DNA from: Palsa-739 sp035532535
GTDB taxonomy: Bacteria; Actinomycetota; Thermoleophilia; Gaiellales; Gaiellaceae
DNA length: 32,670 nucleotides
Direction: 5' to 3'
NCBI GenBank assembly: GCA_035532535.1
Contig: DATKQT010000024.1
Location: 1 to 32,670 of the forward strand
The notes under the pieces were generated by a model that was given only the letters and a program-made list of their open reading frames with translations, did no database searches and was not told where the DNA came from. Below, piece after piece: positions 7,736-14,797 of this stretch (positions within the stretch are counted from its first letter, which is position 1; each line of letters begins with the position of its first letter). The position numbers were made by a program, and so were the translations under genes.

Positions 7736-8818
7736 CTATTCCCTCCTGAGCGCCTCGATCGGACTGAGCCGTAGCGCGCGCCAGGTCGGGTATGCCGCTC
7801 CGATGACGCCGATCCCGAGGGCGAACGCGAGACCCCATCCGAACACGCCCGCCGTGAAGGTTGGCGTCACGAGCGTGGACAAACCGGTCTGCGCGGTGAA
7901 CAGATGTGCGGCGAGCACGCCGACACCGAGCCCGAGCGCGAGCGCCACGAGCGAGATGCCGATCGCCTCGCTGACGATGAGCGCGGCGATCCGTCGTCCG
8001 GGCCAGCCGACCGCGCGCAGGATGCCGATCTCGCGGATGCGCTCGAAGACGGACATCGCCATCGTGTTCGTCACGCCTATCCCGCCGACGATGAGTGCGA
8101 GCACGGAGATGACCCAGCCGACGTCGATGATCAACCGCGACGACGTGTCGACGTTGACTGCTTGTCCGGGCTCGACGACGGCGGTGATTCCGTACTTCTT
8201 CTCCAGCTGCGTCGCCACCGTCTGCGGGCGCTGGCCGGGCATTGCGATGACGCCGATGCTCGTCACCTCGCCGGGATGGTTCGCGAGCGCCTGCACGGTG
8301 GCGAGCGGAAGAACGACGCCGTTGTCCTCGAAGCGGTCGCCGCTGTGGAAGATCCCCGTGACCGGGAACGTGCGCCTGCCGATGCGCAGCTTCTCCCCGA
8401 TGCGCGCGCCGAAGTTGTTACCGGCGAGCGCGCCGGTGCGAGTGCCGTCGACGAGCGTCAAACGCTCTGCTGCGAACTCGTGCGGCGCGAGACCGATGAC
8501 GAGCGACGATGCCTTGCCGTCGACCGTGGTGACGTAGAGGAACACGAGCGCGGTCTGCGCGACGCCATGGTCGTGCGCGATGCGCTGCTCGAGCGACACC
8601 GGCAGGAGCGACTTGGTCGCGTCCGAGACGCCGCTCTGGAAGAGGCCGAAGTCGGCTCGGCCGAAGTGGATGAGGTCGCCCGCCGTGCGCCTGGTGCCGG
8701 CAGCGATGGAGAGCAGCGCCACGATCAGCCCCACGCCGAGGGCCACGCCGGCGGCGGTGAGGAGCGTGCGCACGGGCCGCCGCAGCAGGTTCTTCCGGAC
8801 GAGGCCGAACCAGGTCAC
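7736..8818 (-). CDS. ABC transporter permease, MacB/FtsX type
   Basis: A 360-residue permease with the MacB layout: one transmembrane helix after a short basic N-terminus (about residues 18-42), a large extracytoplasmic MacB_PCD-like domain (about 45-235) and a C-terminal FtsX domain with three helices (SVLALIVGGIGVTNTMAMSVF and onward), including the family-typical stretch FERIREIGILRAVGW and the terminal LRLSPIEALRR. The start is probably the GTG at 8818 (VTWFGLVRKNLLRR); upstream codons are open but unlike the family. It is divergent from mrp, 30 bases away, and is convergent with its probable ATPase at 6498-7190. LolCE, MacB or BceB-like substrates are all possible. Confidence 0.88.
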   Translation of the reverse strand: MTWFGLVRKNLLRRPVRTLLTAAGVALGVGLIVALLSIAAGTRRTAGDLIHFGRADFGLFQSGVSDATKSLLPVSLEQRIAHDHGVAQTALVFLYVTTVDGKASSLVIGLAPHEFAAERLTLVDGTRTGALAGNNFGARIGEKLRIGRRTFPVTGIFHSGDRFEDNGVVLPLATVQALANHPGEVTSIGVIAMPGQRPQTVATQLEKKYGITAVVEPGQAVNVDTSSRLIIDVGWVISVLALIVGGIGVTNTMAMSVFERIREIGILRAVGWPGRRIAALIVSEAIGISLVALALGLGVGVLAAHLFTAQTGLSTLVTPTFTAGVFGWGLAFALGIGVIGAAYPTWRALRLSPIEALRRE

Positions 8819-8833
8819 AAGGGCTATCTTCGC

Positions 8834-8839
8834 TACGGT
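8834..8839 (+). promoter_or_regulatory. Putative -10 box (TACGGT) of mrp
   Basis: TACGGT ends 9 bases before the ATG at 8849 in a 30-base divergent intergenic gap. No Shine-Dalgarno sequence is present. No -35 recognised. Confidence 0.42.
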
Positions 8840-8848
8840 GCAGGACTG

Positions 8849-9922
8849 ATGCAGCCGGACCGCGATGCAGTCCTCAAGGCCCTCGAGCAGGTCATCGATC
8901 CGGAGCTCCAGCGCCCGGTCACCGAGCTCGACATGGTGCGCGGCGTCGAGATCGCCGACGGCATCGTCTCCCTCACGATCGTCCTGACCATCGCCGGCTG
9001 TCCCCTCCGGCAGTCCTTCGAGCAGCAGGTGGAGCAGGCGCTCGCCGGCGTGCCCGGCATTCGCGGCGTGGCGCTCTCGTTCGGCGTCATGACCCCGGAG
9101 GAGCGGCAAGTCCTGACGACGAAGCTGCGCGGGGGCGCGCCGGCGAACGACAAGACGATCCGGCTCCACCGAGACACGCGAGTCATCGCAGTCGCGAGCG
9201 GCAAGGGAGGCGTCGGGAAGTCGTCGCTCTCGGCCAACCTCGCGGTCGCGTTCTCACAGCGTGGTCGACGCACGGGGATTCTCGACGCCGACATCTACGG
9301 CCACTCGATCCCGCATATCCTCGGCATCCATCAGAAGCCCGTGGCGGTCGACGAGATGATCGTCCCGCCGGTGAAGGATGGACTGAAGCTCATGTCGATC
9401 GGCTTCTTCCTCGACGGCAACGAGCCGGTCATGTGGCGAGGGCCGATGCTGCACCGCGCGCTCGAGCAGTTCCTCACCGATGTGCACTGGGGCGAGCTCG
9501 ACGTCCTCGTCGTCGACATGCCTCCGGGAACCGGCGACGTGTCGATCTCGCTCGGGCAGCTGTTGCCCCGCGCTGAGGTCGTCATCGTCACGACGCCGCA
9601 GAAGCTCGCGCAGGACGTGGCGTCGCGCGCCGCGTCGATGGCGCAGAAGACGAACATGCGCCTGCTCGGCGTGATCGAGAACATGAGCGGCGACGTGTTC
9701 GGCGAGGGCGGCGGTCAGGAGCTCGCGTCCGATCTCGGCATTCCGTTTCTCGGATCGGTCCCGCTCGATCCCGTGCTGCGCGAGCAGGGAGACCTCGGCG
9801 CCCCGGTGGTTGCGGCCGAGCCGGATGCTGAGTCGGCCCGCGCGATCGTCGCCATCGCCGAGGCGATCGACGCGCGACGTGATGTCGGCGGGATCGTCAA
9901 GTCCCTCCCGCTCGTCTCGTAG
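8849..9922 (+). CDS. mrp: Mrp/NBP35 family iron-sulfur cluster carrier ATPase
   Basis: A 357-residue cytoplasmic protein. Residues 5-85 are a MIP18/DUF59 domain; residues 110-350 are a deviant-Walker P-loop ATPase with GKGGVGKSS (118-126), DADIYGHS (146-153) and VVDMPPGTGD (221-230). Homologues (ApbC, Ind1, Nbp35) bind and hand over 4Fe-4S clusters; mitochondrial Ind1 assembles complex I. The CxxC pair that normally follows ENMS is absent: the segment reads ENMSGDVFGEGGG (277-289) and the only cysteine of the protein is C51. The gene heads a plus-strand operon; the next start overlaps its stop by one base. Confidence 0.92.
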   Translation: MQPDRDAVLKALEQVIDPELQRPVTELDMVRGVEIADGIVSLTIVLTIAGCPLRQSFEQQVEQALAGVPGIRGVALSFGVMTPEERQVLTTKLRGGAPANDKTIRLHRDTRVIAVASGKGGVGKSSLSANLAVAFSQRGRRTGILDADIYGHSIPHILGIHQKPVAVDEMIVPPVKDGLKLMSIGFFLDGNEPVMWRGPMLHRALEQFLTDVHWGELDVLVVDMPPGTGDVSISLGQLLPRAEVVIVTTPQKLAQDVASRAASMAQKTNMRLLGVIENMSGDVFGEGGGQELASDLGIPFLGSVPLDPVLREQGDLGAPVVAAEPDAESARAIVAIAEAIDARRDVGGIVKSLPLVS

Positions 9923-10311
9923 TGCCGGAATCCGCGAACGTCGCCCGGGTGCGCGAGGTCTACGACCTGGCGCGGCACGCGAAGCACCAGGAGTTGCGCG
10001 CCCTGCTCGTCGAGGACGTCACGTGGCACCCGGCGCGCGAGGGTGGATGGAAGCCGTGCACGAACGTGGACGAGGTCGTGAAGACGCTGCTCTGGCGGGC
10101 CGGGATGAACAAGATGCGGCCGTCGGACTTCATCGACCTCGGGGACCGTGTGGTTCTTCAAGTGCGAGGCCGCGGAATGGGGCGTCTCGGTGCGAAGGGC
10201 TTCTTCCAGCGGCTGTTCCAGATCGTCGTGCTGCGGAGCGGCAGGGTCGTCAGCATCAAGGACTACGCGAGCCGCGACGAGGCGCTGGCCGCCGCGGGAG
10301 TGAAGCGGTGA
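9922..10311 (+). CDS. NTF2-like/SnoaL-fold protein
   Basis: A 129-residue protein with the cone-shaped NTF2-like pattern: an N-terminal helix pair (VREVYDLARHAKHQELRALLVEDVTWH), then strands such as FIDLGDRVVLQVRGRG and FQIVVLRSGRVVSIKDYASRDEAL. Members include ketosteroid-isomerase-like enzymes and small binding proteins, and nothing here fixes a substrate. The GTG start overlaps the mrp stop by one base and the stop is one base before the HAD gene, so it is the second gene of a tightly packed operon. Confidence 0.8.
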   Translation: MPESANVARVREVYDLARHAKHQELRALLVEDVTWHPAREGGWKPCTNVDEVVKTLLWRAGMNKMRPSDFIDLGDRVVLQVRGRGMGRLGAKGFFQRLFQIVVLRSGRVVSIKDYASRDEALAAAGVKR

Positions 10312-10312
10312 C

Positions 10313-11080
10313 ATGGCGGCTGCGGCGTTCTTCGATCTCGACCGGACACTGCTGCGCAGGGCGTCCGCGCTCGCGCTCGCGGGATCGTTCCGCGACCGTG
10401 GACTGATCTCGCGCCGCCAGCTTGCGAAGGCGGCGGCGTGGCAGCTTCTGTTCGTTCTTCGCGGTGCAAGCCACGAGGCCGTGCGGTATGCGGCCGAGGA
10501 CGGCCTCGTCCTCCTGCGCGGCTTCACGCCGGACGAGATGCGCCAGGTCGTCGCCGAGGCGATGGAGCCGGTGCTCAAGCCGCTCGTGTATGCGGAGCCG
10601 CTCCATCTCGTCGAGCAGCACCGTGAAGGCGGCGAGCACGTGTACATCGTGTCGGCGTCGCTCCAGGAGATCGTCGAGGGAATCGCCGACGAGCTCGGGT
10701 TCGACGGCGCGCTCGGAACGGTGTGCGAGGTGCGTGACGGCGCCTACACCGGGCGCGCGCTGCGTGCGCTCCATGCCGAGAACAAGGCGGCGTGTGTGCG
10801 TGAGCTCGCCGAGTCGCGCGGCTACGACCTCGCCGACTGCACCGCGTATTCAGACAGCCACACCGATCTGCCGTTCCTCGAGGCGGTGGGCAAGCCGGTG
10901 GCGGTGAATCCCGATCGCGAGCTGCGGCGCATCGCCGATGAGCGCGGCTGGCCCGTGCTCGAGTTCAGCTCGGCTGCCTACCCGCATGCGAGGCGGCGCG
11001 TGCCGCCCGCACTGTGGGGAGCCACCGCGCTCTTCAGCGCCGGCGTCGCGGCCGGAAGCAGGCGACGCCGTGGAGGCTGA
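10313..11080 (+). CDS. HAD-superfamily hydrolase, subfamily IB (SerB-like phosphatase)
   Basis: A 255-residue phosphatase. Motif I is FFDLDRTLL (nucleophile D8 and acid D10), motif II is the Ser in IVSASL, and motif III is YSDSHTDLPFLEAVG with its Mg-binding Asp residues. A helical cap lies between motifs I and II, as in the HAD-IB group that includes phosphoserine phosphatase and lipid or sugar phosphatases; the DLDRTLL form with Arg is that of the IB group rather than true SerB. The C-terminal 30 residues include a hydrophobic stretch (LWGATALFSAGVAAG) followed by Arg residues, perhaps a membrane-associating tail. Stop overlaps the next start by 11 bases. Confidence 0.87.
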   Translation: MAAAAFFDLDRTLLRRASALALAGSFRDRGLISRRQLAKAAAWQLLFVLRGASHEAVRYAAEDGLVLLRGFTPDEMRQVVAEAMEPVLKPLVYAEPLHLVEQHREGGEHVYIVSASLQEIVEGIADELGFDGALGTVCEVRDGAYTGRALRALHAENKAACVRELAESRGYDLADCTAYSDSHTDLPFLEAVGKPVAVNPDRELRRIADERGWPVLEFSSAAYPHARRRVPPALWGATALFSAGVAAGSRRRRGG

Positions 11081-11804
11081 CGAGGCGCTCGAGCGCCTAC
11101 GGGCGCGCGGCTTCTCGGAGGACGACGCCCAGCGGCTCTTCGCGCACTTCTCGGAGGCGGAGGCGCGCGGCAAGTTCGGACACGGGTTCTCGCGCGTCGA
11201 GTGGCTGGAGACGCTCGAGGTCGACCCGGCTGCGAAGCCGGAGACGGTGGAGGCGGAGGGCGCGTTCGAGCGTTGGCACGGACGCGGGGCGCTCGGCTAC
11301 CTCGTGCTCGACGCCGTGGTGCGCACGCAGCTCGCCGATCCTCCGGAGCGTTCGCGGCTGGTCGTGTGCGAGCAGACGTTCCCGACCGGAATGCTCGGCG
11401 GCTGGGTGCGGCGCCTTGCCGACGGCGGGCTGGTCGCGGTGCTGACCGCGACGTCGCCGCCGCGGCTGGGGGCGCCCGGCGGGCCGAAGGTGGCGGGGAC
11501 GAATCCCCTGGCGATCGGTATCCCGAGCTCGGACGGGGAACCGGTCGTCGTCGACGTCTCGATGGGCGCGGTGACGTGGGGCGATGTCATCGCCGGGCTC
11601 GCCGACGAGGAGCAGCTCGTGCCGTTCGGCGGCGAGCAGTGGCACAAGGCGTTCGCGCTCGCGGTCGGGCTGCAACTCGTGGTCGATGCGCTGCACCACG
11701 AGGAGGGGTACGGGGCCGTGCTGCTCGTCGCGCGGCCGGAGTCGGACCCGGTGCCGGCGCTGCGGGAGCGCGTGGCGGGCTTACGCCTTCCGGGCGATGC
11801 GTAG
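11070..11804 (+). CDS. Short Ldh2-family (malate/L-lactate/ureidoglycolate dehydrogenase-like) protein
   Basis: A 244-residue protein related to the type 2 malate/lactate dehydrogenase family, which is normally about 330-360 residues. It keeps the catalytic-His motif GHGFSR (residues 37-42) and the NAD-site and substrate motif region APGGPKVAGTNPLAIGIP followed by VVVDVS. The middle part that normally holds much of the nucleotide-binding half is compressed, and the C-terminal KG-Y region is replaced by WHKAFALAVGLQLVVDAL. It may be a real but reduced enzyme or a decayed one; the frame is intact and codon use matches its neighbours. The GTG start at 11070 overlaps the HAD gene by 11 bases; an upstream in-frame extension exists but is antisense-like noise. 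Confidence 0.72.
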   Translation: MEADEALERLRARGFSEDDAQRLFAHFSEAEARGKFGHGFSRVEWLETLEVDPAAKPETVEAEGAFERWHGRGALGYLVLDAVVRTQLADPPERSRLVVCEQTFPTGMLGGWVRRLADGGLVAVLTATSPPRLGAPGGPKVAGTNPLAIGIPSSDGEPVVVDVSMGAVTWGDVIAGLADEEQLVPFGGEQWHKAFALAVGLQLVVDALHHEEGYGAVLLVARPESDPVPALRERVAGLRLPGDA

Positions 11805-11827
11805 GCGAGGACGCAGCCGCAAACGCT

Positions 11828-11833
11828 TACGAT
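11828..11833 (+). promoter_or_regulatory. Putative -10 box (TACGAT) of the 58-residue membrane protein gene
   Basis: TACGAT ends 6 bases before the GTG at 11840, with no ribosome binding site between. It is in the 35-base gap after the Ldh2-like gene. Confidence 0.42.
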
Positions 11834-11839
11834 GAAGCG

Positions 11840-12016
11840 GTGAGTAGACAGGTGGCCATCGCGCTTTACGTGCTCAGTCTGGTCGCCGTTGTGGTGGGGT
11901 TCGATGTCCTGTTTTTCAGGCACCACTTCTGGGCGCGGCTGGCAGCAAACGTCGGCATCGTCATTGTCTTTGCGGCGTTCGGTCTACGGTTCCGGCTCGC
12001 ATTGCGGGGTAAGTGA
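11840..12016 (+). CDS. Small two-helix membrane protein of unknown function
   Basis: A 58-residue protein with two membrane segments: about residues 5-25 (VAIALYVLSLVAVVVGFDVLF) and 33-50 (LAANVGIVIVFAAFGLRF), joined by FRHHFWARL and ending with a basic tail. Its size and layout are like many small actinobacterial envelope proteins, but I recognise no family. The GTG start is supported by the -10-like box just upstream and by the open frame. It is followed by about 100 bases with no gene, then the end of the minus-strand cupin operon. Confidence 0.6.
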   Translation: MSRQVAIALYVLSLVAVVVGFDVLFFRHHFWARLAANVGIVIVFAAFGLRFRLALRGK

Positions 12017-12120
12017 GGTCAGGAGGTCGACCTGACGGAGGCGTGCGTGCAAGACGTTGTGGCGACGCTCCGTTACGACCGCCAGGGCACCGCCCGAAGA
12101 GGGCGCGACGCGGGGTGTCC

Positions 12121-12291
12121 TCAGCCGGGCTGGTGGCAGACGGCTTCGATGTTGTTGCCGTCGGGATCGAGGACGAAGCCGCCGTAGTAGTCGGGGTGGT
12201 AGACGGCTCGCACGCCGGGTGGGCCGTTGTCGGTCCCGACCGCCTCGAGGGCCGCGGCAACGGCGAACCCGACGTGATCGAGCGTGATCAG
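12121..12291 (-). pseudogene. Remnant of a VOC (glyoxalase/bleomycin-resistance) family gene
   Basis: A 56-codon open frame, too short for the family (usually 120-140 residues). It ends with the VOC C-terminal signature, including YHPDYYGGFVLDPDGNNIEAV, before a TGA at 12121. Immediately before lies LDHVGFAVA, which resembles either the N-terminus or the mid-strand of a VOC domain, joined directly to ALEAVGTDNGPPGV, so internal sequence is missing. No ATG, GTG or TTG lies in frame between the upstream stop and this stretch; only CTG at 12291, overlapping the cupin stop codon. Probably a decayed or internally deleted gene; a translated micro-protein from CTG is a weak alternative. The next 104 bases (12017-12120) hold no gene, only short dyads. 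Confidence 0.7.
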
Positions 12292-12908
12292 ACGGGGAAG
12301 CGCGGATCGTCTCTGATCGACGCGAAATCATCCTCCGTCTGGGCCGGCGCGAGCAGACGCGGTCGGTGCTCGACGGCGTAGACGACCTCGTCGAGCGCGC
12401 GCTCACGGTTTCCCGCACGCGCTTCGACGCACGCGAGGTGGTAGTGGATCGACGGATGATCGTTCTCCGCGATCGCGTCCTCGAGGATCTGCCGCGCCGT
12501 GTCCCAGTCCTCGGCATTTCGCGCGGGCAGGGACGGGAAGATGGACTCCCATGCCGAGGTCTCGTGGGTGCCCGGCAGGCCGCCGATTGCGAGCACCGTG
12601 GTACCGGCCTCGACCGCGCGCGCTGCGCGCTGCTGCTTCGGATCGTCGAGAAAGACGAGCGTGCCCGCGGGTGCGTCCACCTCCTCGCCGCCCACCGTGA
12701 ACGTCGCGTGCCCGGCGACGACCGCGTAGATCTCCTCGTGCCCGAGCGGCGTCTCGTCGTGATCCTCGACGACCTCGTCGCCCGCGTTCGCGGCGGTGTA
12801 CGCATTGATCCCGAATGCGGTCACGCCGAGCGTCCTGCGCACCGGCTTCCAGATCAGCGTCCCGAAGACCGGGATACCCTCGATGTCATCGAGGCGCAGG
12901 ATCTTCAT
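12288..12908 (-). CDS. Cupin-domain protein with helical-repeat C-terminus
   Basis: A 206-residue protein. Residues 35-112 form a cupin_2 barrel: EDHDETPLGHEEIYAVVAGHATFTVGG carries the motif 1 His/Glu ligands and PAGTLVFLDDP is the motif 2 region, although its expected His is not obvious. Residues 130-195 are helical and resemble a TPR pair (TARQILEDAIAENDHPSIHYHLACVEARAGNRERALDEVVYAVEHRP). Such proteins are annotated as cupin domain-containing proteins of unknown function. ATG at 12908 lies inside the 3' end of the DUF1028 gene (23-base overlap), so it is the last intact gene of a four-gene minus-strand operon. Confidence 0.83.
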   Translation of the reverse strand: MKILRLDDIEGIPVFGTLIWKPVRRTLGVTAFGINAYTAANAGDEVVEDHDETPLGHEEIYAVVAGHATFTVGGEEVDAPAGTLVFLDDPKQQRAARAVEAGTTVLAIGGLPGTHETSAWESIFPSLPARNAEDWDTARQILEDAIAENDHPSIHYHLACVEARAGNRERALDEVVYAVEHRPRLLAPAQTEDDFASIRDDPRFPV

Positions 12909-13704
12909 CGCGCAGCGCCGTCAGAACGACCGGATCGATCGCGTCATTCCCGTCGACGCGCTCCTCGAGGTTGGCGACGCCGGCCCAGGCGTCGAGGGAG
13001 TCGAAGCCGAGCCGCGCGAGCCGTTCGCTCACCTCGGCCGCGAGTGCACCGTGGAGCGGAAGCCACTCGCCGCGAGGCGTCCTCCCGAACAGCCGGTCGT
13101 GCAATCCGTACAGCCGGCGCAGCTCCTCGATCGGCACCGCATGATCGTCGACGCGCAGGTCGACGAGGACGTCGGACAGCTGCGCATAGCCGGCGTTGCG
13201 TTCGACGACGAGGAGCGATGCGGACTGCTGCCCCCGCCGGTCGCCGCCCGCGGCCTGCGCGGCGGCGAGGCAGTCGATCAGCCGCTCCGCAAGCGGTTTC
13301 CCGGCGCCGGCCTCGAACGTCTCGGCGAGCACGTCCACCGTCTCCGCGCCGACGAGGATGTTCCCCTGCGCCGCGTAGCCGTCACCGGTGCGGTGCCCGG
13401 CCCAGTCCATGCACTCCTGACCCGTCCAGGATGCTGCGCCGCCGTCTGCGTCGACGACGCCAAGCTGCCGCTCGGCGCGGCCGTCGTCCGCGGCCACGAG
13501 CCGCTCCACCACCTCCGCCGCGCTCAATCCCTCGCGCAGCAACGCGAGCCCGTCTGGGCCGTAGCGCGGGTTCGCGTACGCCTGCGTCGCGATCGCACCC
13601 ACCTCGGGCTCCGCCCAGGGGACGACCGACCCGACGGCGAGGAACTTCGACTGCACCGCGACGCCCCACTGGTTCCCTTCGCGTGCGACGAGCGAATACG
13701 TCAT
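12886..13704 (-). CDS. DUF1028 family protein (Ntn-hydrolase-like fold)
   Basis: A 272-residue protein that starts with the family-defining MTYSLVAREG and continues with WGVAVQSKFLAVGSVVPWAEP, IATQAYANPRYGPDGL, RQLGVVDADGGAASWTG and AAQGNILVG. DUF1028 is predicted to have an N-terminal-nucleophile hydrolase-like fold but has no confirmed activity; Ser4 or Thr2 would be the candidate nucleophile after trimming, which is speculation. The C-terminal third (PIEELRRLYGLHDRLFGRTPRGEWLPL) matches the peptidoglycan-binding-like extension often found in the family. ATG at 13704 overlaps the previous stop (ATGA); an upstream open extension of 22 codons lies in the neighbour and is not used. Confidence 0.88.
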   Translation of the reverse strand: MTYSLVAREGNQWGVAVQSKFLAVGSVVPWAEPEVGAIATQAYANPRYGPDGLALLREGLSAAEVVERLVAADDGRAERQLGVVDADGGAASWTGQECMDWAGHRTGDGYAAQGNILVGAETVDVLAETFEAGAGKPLAERLIDCLAAAQAAGGDRRGQQSASLLVVERNAGYAQLSDVLVDLRVDDHAVPIEELRRLYGLHDRLFGRTPRGEWLPLHGALAAEVSERLARLGFDSLDAWAGVANLEERVDGNDAIDPVVLTALRDEDPAPR

Positions 13705-13973
13705 CCGTAGGTGAGCTCGGTGAGGTCGAGCTCGAGCAGGTCGCGTCGATCCGCCGGCACGAGCACGCACGACACCTCGGGCCGCGCGAGCGCGGCCTTC
13801 ACGCCGTCCGCCGTCGACGCGCGCACGACGACGGGCGTCCCATCGTCGAATGCGCGCCGCAGCCGGTCGGGATCGGGGACGTCGAGGACGAGCGCCCCTT
13901 CGACGTCCACACCTCCCTCAAGCGCGAGCTCGGGCACGCGCCTGCCGGTCGCGCCGAACCAGCGCTCTCTCAT
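13701..13973 (-). CDS. Hypothetical 90-residue protein
   Basis: An intact gene held by ATGA overlaps on both sides, between the UPF0173 hydrolase and DUF1028 genes. The protein begins MRERWFGATGRRVPELALEG, then shows a repeating strand-helix pattern (GALVLDVPDPDRLRRAFDDGTPVVVRAS, VSCVLVPADRRDLLELDLTELTYG) like part of an alpha/beta domain. No cysteine apart from one, no signal peptide, no membrane segment. I do not recognise the family. Codon composition is like the neighbours, and its position in the operon argues that it is expressed with them. Confidence 0.65.
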   Translation of the reverse strand: MRERWFGATGRRVPELALEGGVDVEGALVLDVPDPDRLRRAFDDGTPVVVRASTADGVKAALARPEVSCVLVPADRRDLLELDLTELTYG

Positions 13974-14662
13974 ACAGTAATCGTGCCTCCGGGCTCCATG
14001 GTCTCGAGCGTCACTCCTGCCGGGACGTCGAGCTGGTCGGGCGTCCCCGTCAGCAGCCCGAACGTGCCCCAGTGGCAGGGGACGACGCGCTTGACGCCGA
14101 GCAGGTCCATCGCGACCGACGCCTCGCGCGGCCCCATCGTGAAGTGGTCGCCGATCGGTAGGACGGCGACGTCGGGGTGGTAGATCCGGCCGATGAGCTG
14201 CATGTCGCCGAAGACGCACGTGTCGCCCGCGAAGTAGATCGACTTGCCGTCCTCGGTCTCGACGACGAGCCCCGACGGCTCTCCTGCATAGGAGCCGTCC
14301 GGCGCGGATCCGGAGTGGAACGCGTTCACGAGCGTGATCAGGACGCCGTCGACGTGCTCCGTCCCGCCCTTGTTCGGGTTGCGGAGCTTGCCCTCGTCGA
14401 CGCCGTTCTTGCCGAGCCAGCCTGCGAGCTCGACGAGGGCGACGACGGTCGAGCCGTGCTTCTGTGCGATCGCGACGGTGTCGCCGACGTGGTCGCCATG
14501 CCCATGCGTGAGCGCGATGATGTCCGCGCGCTCAGGCTCGAGCTCGTTCTCCGGGCACTTCGGATTGCCGTTCAGAAACGGGTCGATGTAGACGCGCTTT
14601 CCCCCCGACGTGTCGAGGCGGAACGACGCGTGACCCAGCCAGGTGAGTGTCGTGTCAGCCAT
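13970..14662 (-). CDS. UPF0173-family metal-dependent hydrolase (metallo-beta-lactamase fold)
   Basis: A 230-residue protein of standard family length. The metal-binding signature is THGHGDH (H53, H55, D57, H58), with further ligands in NAFHSG, the Asp of YFAGDTCVFGDM and the late His in VPCHWGTF. The N-terminal TLTWLGHASFRL is typical of UlaG-like/UPF0173 enzymes. The natural substrate is unknown. It is the first gene of the four-gene minus-strand operon (UPF0173, 90-residue protein, DUF1028, cupin). A TAGTCT box with an extended TGT lies 6 bases before the ATG, suggesting a leaderless transcript; no Shine-Dalgarno is present. Confidence 0.93.
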   Translation of the reverse strand: MADTTLTWLGHASFRLDTSGGKRVYIDPFLNGNPKCPENELEPERADIIALTHGHGDHVGDTVAIAQKHGSTVVALVELAGWLGKNGVDEGKLRNPNKGGTEHVDGVLITLVNAFHSGSAPDGSYAGEPSGLVVETEDGKSIYFAGDTCVFGDMQLIGRIYHPDVAVLPIGDHFTMGPREASVAMDLLGVKRVVPCHWGTFGLLTGTPDQLDVPAGVTLETMEPGGTITV

Positions 14663-14668
14663 GGGTCG

Positions 14669-14674
14669 AGACTA
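14669..14674 (-). promoter_or_regulatory. Putative extended -10 box (TGT-TAGTCT) of the UPF0173 operon
   Basis: On the minus strand TGTTAGTCT (14677-14669) fits TGN-TANNNT and ends 6 bases before the ATG at 14662. It lies in the 135-base gap 14663-14797, which otherwise holds only a short dyad (CGGTG...CACCG near 14775) and no gene. Confidence 0.5.
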
Positions 14675-14797
14675 ACAACGCAGTCCGGTGCCGGGTTCCA
14701 GTCGTTCTGCCCTCACCTTCGCCTCGCCCGGCTCAGGGACCTGGCTCCGGCGAACCTTTTAGAAGGACCGTCCGGTGCGGCACCGAACCTTCCATGG

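Noticed and set aside
12004..12120. Possible intrinsic terminator after the 58-residue protein (GTCAGG/CCTGAC and CGCCC/GGGCG hairpins)
   Set aside because: Stems are only 5-6 bp and no T-run follows on either strand.
14663..14797. Small RNA or riboswitch in the UPF0173/membrane-protein gap
   Set aside because: Only a 5-bp dyad is visible and no known class pattern is seen.
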